From Polyangiaceae bacterium (GTDB lineage: Bacteria > Myxococcota_A > Polyangia > Polyangiales > Polyangiaceae): a stretch of 12,419 bases of DNA. This document shows, piece by piece, positions 1 to 7,154 of this stretch; the stretch's first letter is position 1, and every line of letters starts with the position of its first letter. The translations under genes and the position numbers were made by a program. The DNA lies in contig JAKVCH010000048.1 in the NCBI GenBank assembly GCA_022447485.1, positions 1 to 12,419 on the forward strand. The letters are read 5' to 3'. Below the pieces are notes generated by a model. That model saw nothing but the letters and a program-made list of their open reading frames with translations, did not search any database and had not been told where the DNA came from.

Positions 1-1
1 C

Positions 2-64
2 GGGTTGCTGGGGGAGCTTGTTGGGGGTGGACTGACTGGCACAATTGAATTCTCTATAAATTAA
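2..64 (+). CDS. Possible 3' end of an upstream gene (C-terminal 20 residues)
   Basis: The second reading frame is open from the left edge to a TAA at 62-64 and reads GLLGELVGGGLTGTIEFSIN. The hydrophobic and glycine-rich stretch followed by alternating residues looks like a real protein C-terminus, but 20 residues are too few to assign a family. The first frame is also open, to a TGA at 46-48, with a less protein-like composition. The hairpin and CTTTT that follow at 71-91 would suit a weak terminator for such a gene. Confidence 0.2.
   Translation, partial: GLLGELVGGGLTGTIEFSIN
32..60 (+). promoter_or_regulatory. Candidate sigma-70-type promoter for thiC
   Basis: CTGACT at 32-37 and TATAAA at 55-60 are separated by 17 bp, the optimal spacing. 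Transcription would begin near 67 and leave a 5' leader of about 125 nt. It overlaps the possible end of an upstream gene (2-64). A weaker alternative lies closer to thiC: TTTTGA at 127-132 and TAAATT at 150-155, also 17 bp apart. Sequence alone does not decide between them. Confidence 0.35.
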
Positions 65-65
65 G

Positions 66-175
66 CAGATCGGAATCTGATCTTCCGCTTTTACGCCGGA
101 TTCCGGCCAGGCGTTTCGGTGAAGAGTTTTGAAACTACGGGTAAGGCTCTAAATTTCTTGCCTATTCGCGATCAG
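66..175 (+). promoter_or_regulatory. Structured thiC leader with competing stems, no clear TPP aptamer
   Basis: Several short stems can form. CAGAT 66-70 pairs with ATCTG 75-79 around CGGA. CGGAA 71-75 pairs with TTCCG 83-87. GCCGG 95-99 pairs with CCGGC 103-107 around ATT. GTTTC 113-117 pairs with GAAAC 131-135. GGTAAG 140-145 pairs with CTTGCC 157-162 with one GU pair. The first two exclude each other, and CTGATC 77-82 could instead pair with GATCAG 170-175. The conserved thi-box elements, CTGAGA and the CCTGATCTGG...CCAGCG block, are not recognisable, so this is not called a TPP riboswitch. The 71-87 stem followed by CTTTT could equally be a terminator of an upstream gene. Confidence 0.3.
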
Positions 176-191
176 CCGGCCATCCTGCTAC

Positions 192-1973
192 ATGAAATCC
201 GTTATGAGTCAGACTCTTCCTCTTCGTGGCGCCGTCAACCCATCATCGAGCGAGCAGGGTACCAATCCGGGATCTTTCGCTCGCGCTCCTGATATTGGTG
301 GAGCTCGATCCTTTTCGTCGCCCGACACGCCTGGCATGCCCGCGCCCAGTGAGAAGACTGCCTGGGACTTCTTACCAGAGGGCTGGGTGCGAGATGGTGA
401 GTTTGCTAAAGCCCCTGAAGGGTTCGAGCCGGTCACACAGCTAGAGTTTGCTCGACTTGGCTTGGTCACTCCGGAGATGGAGAAGGTCGCCCAGCGTGAG
501 CCCCACTTAACCGCGCCCCAGGTGCGAGATGAAGTTGCTTCGGGGCGCATGATCATTCCCGCGAATATTGTCCACAAGAAGTACAAGCTGGAGCCCATGT
601 GTATTGGTCGAGCAGGCAAGACCAAAGTGAATGCCAACATGGGGGCATCACCGGTTTCATCCGGGACTGATGAGGAGATTGAGAAGCTTCAATGGGCTGA
701 GCGTTGGGGAGCTGATACCGTGATGGATTTATCTACCGGTGGCGATCTTGATGCCACTCGCCAGGCAATCTTGCGGAACTCTACGGTGCCAATCGGTACA
801 GTGCCTATTTATTCAATGATTATCGGCAAGAAGATTGAAGACCTTGACGCTGATATCGTCAAAGAAACTCTTCTGCACCAAGCCAAGCAGGGCGTGGATT
901 ACTTCACGATTCACGCCGGCGTGATGAGGCGCCATTTGCCTTTGATCAAGGAGCGCTTGATTGGAATTGTCAGTCGGGGCGGGTCCTTGCTCGGTAAGTG
1001 GATGCTGCACCACCAGCAGGAAAATCTGATGTACCAAATCTTCGACGAGATTTGCGATATCATGCGTCAGTACGACGTATCTTTTTCCCTGGGAGACGGC
1101 CTGCGCCCCGGTGGTTTAGCGGATGCCAGCGACGCAGCTCAGTTGGGTGAGCTAGCGGTACTCGGGGAGCTCACCGAGCGCGCTTGGCGTCGTGGTTGTC
1201 AGGTCATGGTTGAAGGCCCGGGACATATGCCATTCGATCAAATTGAGTACAATATGAAGCTGCAGCGTACTCTCTGTCATGGTGCACCTTTTTATGTACT
1301 CGGACCTCTCGTTACAGATATATTCCCGGGTTACGATCACATCACAAGCTGCGTAGGGGCTACGGCAGCTGGGTTCCATGGTGCCAGCATGCTCTGCTAC
1401 GTCACTCCAAAAGAGCACCTTGGCTTACCCAAGAAAGATGATGTGAAGCAGGGTTGCATTGCCTATAAAATCTCCGCCCATGCAGCAGATGTTGCCCTGG
1501 GAATCCCCGGAACGCGCGACCGTGACGATGAGCTAACAAAAGCTCGAGCTGCGTTGAATTGGGAGAAGCATTTTGAGCTGTCTTTCGATCCAGATACGGC
1601 CCGCGCCTATCATGATGAAGACTTAGACGTAGATACAGACTTTTGCGCGATGTGCGGTCACGACTGGTGCTCAGTTCGCATCTCGAAAGAAATCAACGAA
1701 TTTAACTCAGGTAAAGCTGCCGGCTTTGAACGAGAAAAAGTGGCCAAGTCCGCTGCCCTCACAGAAGAACAGCGTGAAATTTTAGAGAAGCGTGGCGTGC
1801 TCTCACCGGAAGAAATCCACCGCCTAGCTTCGAAGACCAAAAAAGGAGTTGGTGCACAGGACCAACAAGCTGCCTGTCACTCGGATTATGCGACTCCAGA
1901 GACAGCGAAGCGCCTCCAAGAACAATTGGTTCAGTTGCGCGTAAACCCTGACTCTTCGACGGCTGCTGAGTAG
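192..1973 (+). CDS. thiC: Phosphomethylpyrimidine synthase ThiC
   Basis: ThiC is the radical-SAM enzyme that converts 5-aminoimidazole ribotide to hydroxymethylpyrimidine phosphate, the pyrimidine half of thiamine, in the cytoplasm. The 593-residue product shows the family signatures in order: VNANMG (146-151), PIGTVPIY (200-207), SRGGS (261-265), SLGDGLRPG (299-307), EGPGHMPFDQ (341-350), GPLVTDIFPGYDHITS (371-386), TPKEHLGLP (405-413) and KISAHAADVA (426-435). The 4Fe-4S cluster motif C-x2-C-x4-C is C485, C488 and C493, in a CAMCGHDWC context. A tail of about 95 residues follows the cluster motif, longer than in the enterobacterial enzyme as I remember it. The first ATG (192) has an in-frame rival at 204; neither has a Shine-Dalgarno sequence. 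The first 55 or so residues are low complexity and poorly conserved. No other thi gene is visible. Confidence 0.97.
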   Translation: MKSVMSQTLPLRGAVNPSSSEQGTNPGSFARAPDIGGARSFSSPDTPGMPAPSEKTAWDFLPEGWVRDGEFAKAPEGFEPVTQLEFARLGLVTPEMEKVAQREPHLTAPQVRDEVASGRMIIPANIVHKKYKLEPMCIGRAGKTKVNANMGASPVSSGTDEEIEKLQWAERWGADTVMDLSTGGDLDATRQAILRNSTVPIGTVPIYSMIIGKKIEDLDADIVKETLLHQAKQGVDYFTIHAGVMRRHLPLIKERLIGIVSRGGSLLGKWMLHHQQENLMYQIFDEICDIMRQYDVSFSLGDGLRPGGLADASDAAQLGELAVLGELTERAWRRGCQVMVEGPGHMPFDQIEYNMKLQRTLCHGAPFYVLGPLVTDIFPGYDHITSCVGATAAGFHGASMLCYVTPKEHLGLPKKDDVKQGCIAYKISAHAADVALGIPGTRDRDDELTKARAALNWEKHFELSFDPDTARAYHDEDLDVDTDFCAMCGHDWCSVRISKEINEFNSGKAAGFEREKVAKSAALTEEQREILEKRGVLSPEEIHRLASKTKKGVGAQDQQAACHSDYATPETAKRLQEQLVQLRVNPDSSTAAE

Positions 1974-2075
1974 GTCTTCTAGGGAAGCGCGCCTGGCTGT
2001 TGACCCAATTGAGCCTGAAATGAGTCGCTAACGGTGCGGCTTGTGTTTTTTTCTTTTCGACCATAGTCCCCAAAT

Positions 2076-2639
2076 ATGGTGAAGAAGAAATCGATTTTGG
2101 GCGCGGCAGTTGTTTCTGCTGCTATGACATTCGCTTCCTCTGCTTCGGCGCTCGATACCGTCGACAAGGGGACTATGTACTTGGGAGTGGAGCGTTTGGT
2201 GGCGCTTGGTATTGAAACGGCTGGTTCGACGAACTTTGGTATGACGATTCTGCCCAATCGTACGCAGATGAATTTCCAGTTTGCTCGAGTCGGTTTTGAT
2301 TATTTTGTGATCAACGGCTTATCGATTGGCGGTACGGCGGGCATGCAGTTTGCCACTCAGGGGAGTAGCAGTGCCTTCGCATTCGTGCCCCGCGTTGGCT
2401 ATGCTTTTGCTTTGAGCCGGAAAATTGATTTCTGGCCTCGAGGTGGCTTCGGTATTCTTGGAGCAGGGGGGAATGCTCGGGCCTACATGCCCCTGGAGGC
2501 TATGTTCAACTGGAAGTTTAGTGACCCGCTCTATATGCAATTCGGCGGGACCGTAGACTTTTCGTTCGGGAATAGAACCGTTTTCGGTCTCGGTGGTGCA
2601 GCCGGTTTGACTTTGAACTTTGAGAGTATCTTGCGCTGA
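2076..2639 (+). CDS. Small exported protein, probably an outer-membrane beta-barrel
   Basis: The 187-residue product opens with a textbook Sec signal peptide: MVKKK, a hydrophobic core, then SSASA with likely cleavage after residue 25 before LDT. The mature part (about 162 residues) is rich in Gly, Phe and Ala and alternates polar and apolar residues in short strands, for example ARVGFDYFVINGLSIGG and MQFGGTVDFSFGN. This fits a small eight-strand-type barrel such as the OmpA-like or OmpW-like fold. There is no lipobox and no OmpA peptidoglycan-binding domain. The C-terminus (LTLNFESILR) lacks the usual terminal Phe, so barrel assignment is an inference. The start is fixed by the signal peptide; the bases before it (CCCCAAAT) contain no ribosome-binding site. 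TTGACC at 2000-2005 could be a -35 element but has no good partner. A strong terminator follows. I cannot name the family. Confidence 0.72.
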   Translation: MVKKKSILGAAVVSAAMTFASSASALDTVDKGTMYLGVERLVALGIETAGSTNFGMTILPNRTQMNFQFARVGFDYFVINGLSIGGTAGMQFATQGSSSAFAFVPRVGYAFALSRKIDFWPRGGFGILGAGGNARAYMPLEAMFNWKFSDPLYMQFGGTVDFSFGNRTVFGLGGAAGLTLNFESILR

Positions 2640-2661
2640 GAGCGTTTTCTTTCGTGAATGA

Positions 2662-2685
2662 AAAGGCCAGCCATTGCTGGCCTTT
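2662..2685. terminator. Bidirectional rho-independent terminator
   Basis: AAAGGCCAGC (2662-2671) and GCTGGCCTTT (2676-2685) form a perfect 10-bp stem around the loop CATT. On the + strand it is followed by CTACTTT, on the - strand by TTTTCATTC overlapping the stem. It lies between the convergent ends of the exported-protein gene and yacG and can serve both. Confidence 0.85.
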
Positions 2686-2705
2686 CTACTTTCTGACGGC
2701 AGTCC

Positions 2706-2939
2706 TCAGTGAATGGGCTTTAAGCCTTGCTCGTCCATGGCTTGCTCTAAAACTTTTTCCCGTTCTTCGGGAGAGAGCGCATCGAGCTCCTCTGGAGTGA
2801 GGGCACGAGGTAATCGATAGTTGCCCTCCAACCAGTTCAACAGATCGACTTTTTTACAGCGAGCGGAGCAAAAAGGCCTAAACTCGAAGTCGTCAGCAAC
2901 TTCCTCTTCTTTCCCGCACATGGGGCAACGAATCTTCAC
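2706..2939 (-). CDS. yacG: DNA gyrase inhibitor YacG, zinc-binding
   Basis: YacG is a small zinc-ribbon protein that in E. coli binds the GyrB C-terminal domain and blocks gyrase from binding DNA. The 77-residue product has the four zinc ligands in the family spacing C5-x2-C8-x15-C24-x3-C28, and the signature FRPFCSARCKKVDL, then W and NYRLP. At 77 residues it is slightly longer than the roughly 65 of E. coli; the extra part is an acidic helix-forming tail (TPEELDALSPEEREK). The start is GTG at 2939; no in-frame ATG precedes the first zinc ligand and no Shine-Dalgarno sequence is visible. It is not next to coaE or zapD, its common partners in proteobacteria; here it is divergent from an AmpG-like permease. 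Confidence 0.9.
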   Translation of the reverse strand: MKIRCPMCGKEEEVADDFEFRPFCSARCKKVDLLNWLEGNYRLPRALTPEELDALSPEEREKVLEQAMDEQGLKPIH

Positions 2940-3016
2940 GCCAAAAGTAGAGCACGGGCGCTTCAGAGAGCAAGGGCGCTTGGAGAGACTTTGCAGGAAA
3001 GAGGTGATTATTTTTG

Positions 3017-3022
3017 TAATAT
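3017..3022 (+). promoter_or_regulatory. Candidate -10 element for the AmpG-like gene
   Basis: TAATAT sits in the 98-bp divergent spacer between yacG and the permease gene. A -35 partner is unclear: TTGCAG near 2992 is about 20 bp away, longer than optimal. If used, transcription would start about 3029, only some nine bases before the GTG start, giving an almost leaderless message. Confidence 0.3.
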
Positions 3023-3037
3023 GGTAGCTGAATTTGA

Positions 3038-4579
3038 GTGGCTACACCCGAATTTGAAGCACAGAAGGAGACGGCGCCAGTCAGTTCGCCTGAGCCCCTA
3101 ATCAGCGATGCTCTTTCAGACGCGAAGAGCTCTTCGAAGTCACTCAAGACCGGAAGTTGGGTGTCTTCGACTTATTTTGCTGAAGGCTTTCCCTACGCCA
3201 TCGTCAACAATCTAGCGGAGGTTTTATTTAAAGACCTAGGTGCGAGTCTAGGTGCAATCGGCCTCACGTCTCTCTTTCATCTACCTTGGAATATCAAGTT
3301 TTTGTGGGCCCATTGGTTGGATACCTATGAGACGAAAAGACGTTGGATGATTGTCCTGCAAATCATCCTCGGCCTTCTCTTGTTGCTCTTAAGCATGGGG
3401 GCAGACTCAAGCTACTCGTTGGGACTGATCTCTTGCATTTTTCTGGCTCTCGCTTTTTTTTCCGCGACCAACGATATCGCGATTGATGGCTTCTACATGG
3501 AAGCTTTGCAGGAAAGAGAGCAAGCCTTATTCGTTGGCTTTCGAGCGTTCTGTTATCGACTTGCAAGTAGTTTGGTCAAAGGTCCCTTGATCATTTTGAT
3601 TGGATTTGTCGGCTGGCGTTGGGGGCTCGCTAGTGCTGCCGGGCTGATGTTTTGCTTGGCAGCTATGCACGCCGCTCTGCTGCCGACTCGTGAAAAGCGG
3701 CAGCGACACCTTACTGAGGGGCTACAGAAAATTTTCTCGCGCCGCCTCGCTCTTCGCCTCGTCCTCCTCGCTTTAGGTGCTTTCGCCTATCTTTCACCGT
3801 GGGGCGTGAAGTGGCGCACAAACTTCGTCGAGAGCCTCAGTCAGGTGCCCATTGTGGGCAGCTGGGGAGCCAGCAATTGGATCGCTGTTCTACTTCTCCT
3901 CGCCCTTCTCGTCGCTACCTCTCAGCTGAAAAGGCTTGCCGCCTGGGCGAGGGGCAGTGAATCAGAGTTGGGACGCTCGACGGTGGCGCTTCTTGAGCTG
4001 CCCCACTTCAAGCGCGTACTGGCCTTTATTATTCTCTTTCGCACTGGAGAGTCATTCCTGCAGAAGATGAAATTACCATTCCTTGCCGAAGTCTATGGGG
4101 TAAGTAATCAAGAATACGGTGCGATCAATGGCTTTGGAGGGGTAGTGGCGGCTATGGTTGCCACTTTCTGGGGCGGCTGGATGATCTCTCGCTACGGCCT
4201 GAAGAGGTGCTTATGGCCCTTCGTTCTGGCCCAGAACTTATTTAATTTGTTGTACCTGCCTCTGGCTCTCGCCGCCGGGCATCTGACTCATGCTCTGTGG
4301 TGGATCGGTGGTGTGATCGCGGTGGAAGAATTCGGAGCCGGCTTGGGCACTGCTGTGTTTATGGTTTATCTCATGCGAGCCTGTGACCCTCGACATAAAG
4401 CCGCCCACTTTGCCTTATTTTCGGCTTTGATGAGCTTGAGCTTTACCTTCGCTGGGGCATTTTCTGGCTTTATCGCTGAGGCGATTGGCTTTGCCGGTTA
4501 TTTTGGTTTTACCGTTCTAGCGACCGTTCCAATGATGCTCCTGGCAGCCCGGGTTCCTCATCTTGAGGAGCGCCCTTAG
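3038..4579 (+). CDS. AmpG-like MFS permease (muropeptide/PAT family)
   Basis: The 513-residue product is an inner-membrane transporter of the major facilitator superfamily with about 12 hydrophobic segments. The region after a 40-residue hydrophilic N-tail reads STYFAEGFPYAIVNN (44-58), then GAIGLTSLFHLPWNIKFLWA (72-91) and D95, followed by SATNDIAIDGF (142-152). These match the AmpG signatures (an F-x-x-G-x-P start, a W-K-F-L-W-A-P-type loop and a T-x-D-I-A-I-D helix). Known AmpG proteins import anhydro-muropeptides released during peptidoglycan turnover; E. coli AmpG is 491 residues. The second half (about 325-510) repeats the six-helix pattern. Start is GTG at 3038; there is no in-frame ATG before the first membrane segment. 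No ampD, nagZ or ampC lies nearby, so the substrate is inferred from family only. Other members of this PAT/acetyl-CoA transporter group carry different substrates. Confidence 0.75.
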   Translation: MATPEFEAQKETAPVSSPEPLISDALSDAKSSSKSLKTGSWVSSTYFAEGFPYAIVNNLAEVLFKDLGASLGAIGLTSLFHLPWNIKFLWAHWLDTYETKRRWMIVLQIILGLLLLLLSMGADSSYSLGLISCIFLALAFFSATNDIAIDGFYMEALQEREQALFVGFRAFCYRLASSLVKGPLIILIGFVGWRWGLASAAGLMFCLAAMHAALLPTREKRQRHLTEGLQKIFSRRLALRLVLLALGAFAYLSPWGVKWRTNFVESLSQVPIVGSWGASNWIAVLLLLALLVATSQLKRLAAWARGSESELGRSTVALLELPHFKRVLAFIILFRTGESFLQKMKLPFLAEVYGVSNQEYGAINGFGGVVAAMVATFWGGWMISRYGLKRCLWPFVLAQNLFNLLYLPLALAAGHLTHALWWIGGVIAVEEFGAGLGTAVFMVYLMRACDPRHKAAHFALFSALMSLSFTFAGAFSGFIAEAIGFAGYFGFTVLATVPMMLLAARVPHLEERP

Positions 4580-4595
4580 AAGGAGATGACTCTTC

Positions 4596-5513
4596 TTAGC
4601 TAGGGGCGAGGAGCCCCTGTAGCGTGGAGGGCTGCAGGGCATATTCCTTTCCGCAATAGTCGCAATCAATTTCGATTGCTTTCCCCGCGTCGACCATGTC
4701 TTGAATCTCTTTCTTATCAATCGTGGCAATGGCAGCCAGCATCCGACTTTCGGAACACCAGCAATGAAATTCGACAGGGCTTTCATCTGTTTGCGTATAC
4801 TCCATGCCGTAAAGTAATTCTTCAAGGATCGTCAATGGGGAGAATTGAGGTGTGAGGAACTGCTCGAGCGATTCAAATTCCTCGAGCCGTTGAGCCATCA
4901 CCGCCAAAGGTCCTTTGCCTATCTCTGGTAGAAGCTGCACCAAAAAACCGCCGGCCTCTAAAACCTCGCCTTGGTCGTTGAGGGTGACCTTCACGGCGAC
5001 CATGCTATCGACCTGCTCCGATTGCTTCATGTAGGCCATCGCTCCTTGACTCAGGGAGTCGCCCGGTTCGATTCGCACGACACCTTGGTTGACCGAGCCG
5101 TTGGGCATAGTCCGCATCATTTGGATCAAGCCCCCATCTCGCAGGTGAAAACTATCGCTGTCAGCTTGGAGAAGACCGCGTGTTTTTCCCTCTGGGGCAG
5201 AGTCTGCCACGAGAGTACCCCCGCTCTTGGACTTCACAATGCCTTGGACTCGCAAGTTCGGAGACATGGTTTCGCGGAAGAGCACGGTCAGCAGAAGTAA
5301 TTCTCCGAGGGCGCGAGCGGCTTCGCCTTGGGCATGCTGTCTTTTGACAATCTCCCGGACAGTGTCGGTCATACGAATCGTGATTGCCCGGAATCCGCCT
5401 TCATTGGTAATGGCCCTCAAGGTACAGTCGTGATTGCTCGTTCTTCCTAACTCGAGGCCCGTGGGTGCGCTTGCTGCTGGGGGCTGAGGCGTGTTGGGTT
5501 CACTGGGTGCCAT
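4596..5513 (-). CDS. hslO: Redox-regulated chaperone Hsp33
   Basis: Hsp33 is a cytoplasmic holdase, inactive when reduced and zinc-bound, that unfolds under oxidative stress to protect other proteins from aggregation. The 305-residue product has the conserved N-terminal domain, from LRAITNEGGFRAITIRMTD through EAARALGELLLLTVLF, then PNLRVQGIV and GGTLVADSAPEG. The C-terminal redox switch is complete: C251 and C253 in HCWCS, C284 and C287 in CDYCGKEY. The first 24 or so residues, rich in Pro, Ala and Ser, extend the usual N-terminus. The ATG at 5513 has no Shine-Dalgarno sequence before it. The gene ends 16 bp from the stop codon of the convergent permease gene, without a clear terminator between them. 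It lies 90 bp downstream of the phosphatase gene on the same strand and might be co-transcribed with it. Confidence 0.95.
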   Translation of the reverse strand: MAPSEPNTPQPPAASAPTGLELGRTSNHDCTLRAITNEGGFRAITIRMTDTVREIVKRQHAQGEAARALGELLLLTVLFRETMSPNLRVQGIVKSKSGGTLVADSAPEGKTRGLLQADSDSFHLRDGGLIQMMRTMPNGSVNQGVVRIEPGDSLSQGAMAYMKQSEQVDSMVAVKVTLNDQGEVLEAGGFLVQLLPEIGKGPLAVMAQRLEEFESLEQFLTPQFSPLTILEELLYGMEYTQTDESPVEFHCWCSESRMLAAIATIDKKEIQDMVDAGKAIEIDCDYCGKEYALQPSTLQGLLAPS

Positions 5514-5603
5514 TGGATCAACTTAACCACGAACGCGAAGCCCTGCCAGTCGAGAAAGGGGAATTTTCTGGGAAGTCTTTTGTTCTGAAACCAAGCAGCT
5601 CCC

Positions 5604-7073
5604 CTAATTTCCGATGCCTTTGGGGTCATCTTTTCCTTTCGCACAAGGGCTTTCCTTCCAGGTGTGGGAATCGAAGGTCCAGCTTCTGCATCTTAGGTCG
5701 TCCCGACCCACGAGCTCGCCCAGATCGTGATTTTTTGCTCTTCGAGAAGATTGCATTTTTTTCAAGCAGGAGCTGGAGTCTGAGCTGAAGAAGGAAAACA
5801 CTTGCACCCTCAAGCCACGATCGGTCTGATCGACGATCGCGAAGCCCAGGCGACAGAAAGCCTCCAGCACCATCCCTCTCTCGTGCCTGAGAGAGCCTTT
5901 CGATGTCTTGGGTCCCGAGGGGGAAGCCTTTGCTCCGGAGCCCACAATCACGGATAAGAATTCCGCTCGCTGTTTTTGGTGATGCACGTGGACTCCGTGC
6001 TCGTGACCTGAAAAGTAAAGAGATGAGTGTTGGGTAATGATCTCGTCGAATACCTTCTTCCACGCCTCCCCGCGGCCGAGCGAGAAACCATGCCAGTCGT
6101 GGTAGTTCCCAGCACTACCGTGTAGACCATTGCTTTTGTAGGGATGATGTCCCACCGAAATTGTGGCAGAGCGACAGTTCTTCTCGGGGCAGGAGTGGGT
6201 GTAGAGACGTCGCAAATTCTCCAGGTTGATCGCCGCTCCAGAGGCCGGATTGAGCTTGCTGGTCGGACAACTGAGTTGGCCTCGGATGAGGCTGCATTGG
6301 CGCACGAGGTAATTACTGTCGAAGGCAATGACTCGTAAGTCCTCGTTTTTATACTCCCAAAAATGAGCAGAGCCCCGCACTTGAGCCGGTAGTTCGAGTT
6401 GGATAGCTCGATGCAATGCTTGAGCCCGAGCTCTCGAGGGGAAGATGGATCCCCAATCATGATTTCCTTGAATAAAAAATAACTCTTTACCGATCTGTTG
6501 AGAAGGGCTGAGCCAATGATGAGTGTATCTTTTCAGGTACTGCAGGTCCGTCTTATCTTTGAGGCCCTGCTCGTAAATATTATCTCCGAGAAAGAAGATA
6601 GCTTGGCAGGCGCCCTGGCATTGTTGGCGCACCTTTTCCCCTACTTTGAGCGCATCTGCCGTGGGCTGACCAGTAGCGGAACGAGTGCCCGTATCGCCCA
6701 GAAAGACAAAGCGTTTGTTCGGACTGGAGGCACTTAGGTAGCGATGCCAGGTTTGGCCAGATTCAGCGAAGTTTTCGCAGCGAGAGTCAGCGTCTTCCCG
6801 CGATAGACCGCTGTTGATGAGATTTTTTCTACAGTTGGGATCGGAAAGGGTGGGGTAGCTTTTCAACGTGGTGCTGAGCGGTGCCTCAGGGAAAGTAAGA
6901 ATATTTTCGTTCTCAGAACAGCCCAGGACGAAAACGATGAGCAGCCCATACCAGTACGAGAAGGGGAAGTTTCGGCGATTTTCCCGAGAAAATAGATGTG
7001 TTTCCAAGGTGTTGATTGATTCTATCGTTTTTTTCCTCAGGCAGAAGCCGCAAGTTTCGTGCTTGGGGTTCAC
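5604..7073 (-). CDS. Lipoprotein metallophosphatase, purple-acid-phosphatase type
   Basis: This is a calcineurin-like metallophosphoesterase with the full set of dinuclear-metal ligands: D127 (LGDTG), D164 and Y167 (GDNIYEQG), N204 (GNHDW), H309 (GHHPY), H357 and H359 (GHEHG). The Tyr ligand and the GNHDW and GHHPY spacing point to the acid-phosphatase type 5 (purple acid phosphatase) branch. Such enzymes hydrolyse phosphate monoesters outside the cytoplasm. An arginine-rich n-region (SRENRR, 29-34), a hydrophobic stretch and VLGC with C52 indicate a lipid-anchored envelope protein. The start is uncertain. The longest frame opens with GTG at 7073, directly beside a terminator T-tract. TTG at 7007 (codon 23) would give a normal 30-residue signal peptide but has no Shine-Dalgarno sequence. 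GAGG followed nine bases later by ATA (codon 17) is another, non-standard option. Beyond residue 430 the tail is Ser, Lys and Cys rich and not assigned. Natural substrate unknown. Confidence 0.85.
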   Translation of the reverse strand: MNPKHETCGFCLRKKTIESINTLETHLFSRENRRNFPFSYWYGLLIVFVLGCSENENILTFPEAPLSTTLKSYPTLSDPNCRKNLINSGLSREDADSRCENFAESGQTWHRYLSASSPNKRFVFLGDTGTRSATGQPTADALKVGEKVRQQCQGACQAIFFLGDNIYEQGLKDKTDLQYLKRYTHHWLSPSQQIGKELFFIQGNHDWGSIFPSRARAQALHRAIQLELPAQVRGSAHFWEYKNEDLRVIAFDSNYLVRQCSLIRGQLSCPTSKLNPASGAAINLENLRRLYTHSCPEKNCRSATISVGHHPYKSNGLHGSAGNYHDWHGFSLGRGEAWKKVFDEIITQHSSLYFSGHEHGVHVHHQKQRAEFLSVIVGSGAKASPSGPKTSKGSLRHERGMVLEAFCRLGFAIVDQTDRGLRVQVFSFFSSDSSSCLKKMQSSRRAKNHDLGELVGRDDLRCRSWTFDSHTWKESPCAKGKDDPKGIGN

Positions 7074-7078
7074 GTAAA

Positions 7079-7113
7079 AATAGGAAAGGACCCGAGGAGG
7101 GGCCTTTCCTATT
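7079..7113 (-). terminator. Rho-independent terminator of the PA14 lipoprotein gene
   Basis: AATAGGAAAGG (7079-7089) and CCTTTCCTATT (7103-7113) form a perfect 11-bp stem, with a further CCC (7091-7093) to GGG (7100-7102) inside past one bulged A. On the - strand the stem runs straight into ATTTTTAC, the T-tract. It lies 41 bp after the stop of the PA14 lipoprotein gene and just before the earliest possible start of the phosphatase gene. Confidence 0.87.
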
Positions 7114-7154
7114 CCAGATTCCTAATGAATCTCTCTTTGCTTCACGCTGATGGC

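Noticed and set aside
4..27. Imperfect direct repeat GTTGCTGGGGG / CTTGTTGGGGG at the left edge
   Set aside because: Too short and imperfect, and explained by a Gly/Leu-rich coding end.
66..110. TPP riboswitch before thiC, suggested by AATCTGATCTTCC followed by ACGCCGG
   Set aside because: The resemblance to the CCTGATCTGG...GCCAGCG block is partial, the CTGAGA element is missing, and the stems do not arrange as the TPP three-way junction.
209..640. 143-residue - strand open frame opposite thiC
   Set aside because: It is the antisense shadow of a confidently identified gene, with no family features.
5626..6063. 145-residue open frame on the - strand inside the phosphatase gene, considered as a frameshifted C-terminus
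   Set aside because: The phosphatase frame itself stays protein-like through GFAIVDQTDRGLRVQVFSF; the overlapping frame is Arg/Ser-rich and featureless.
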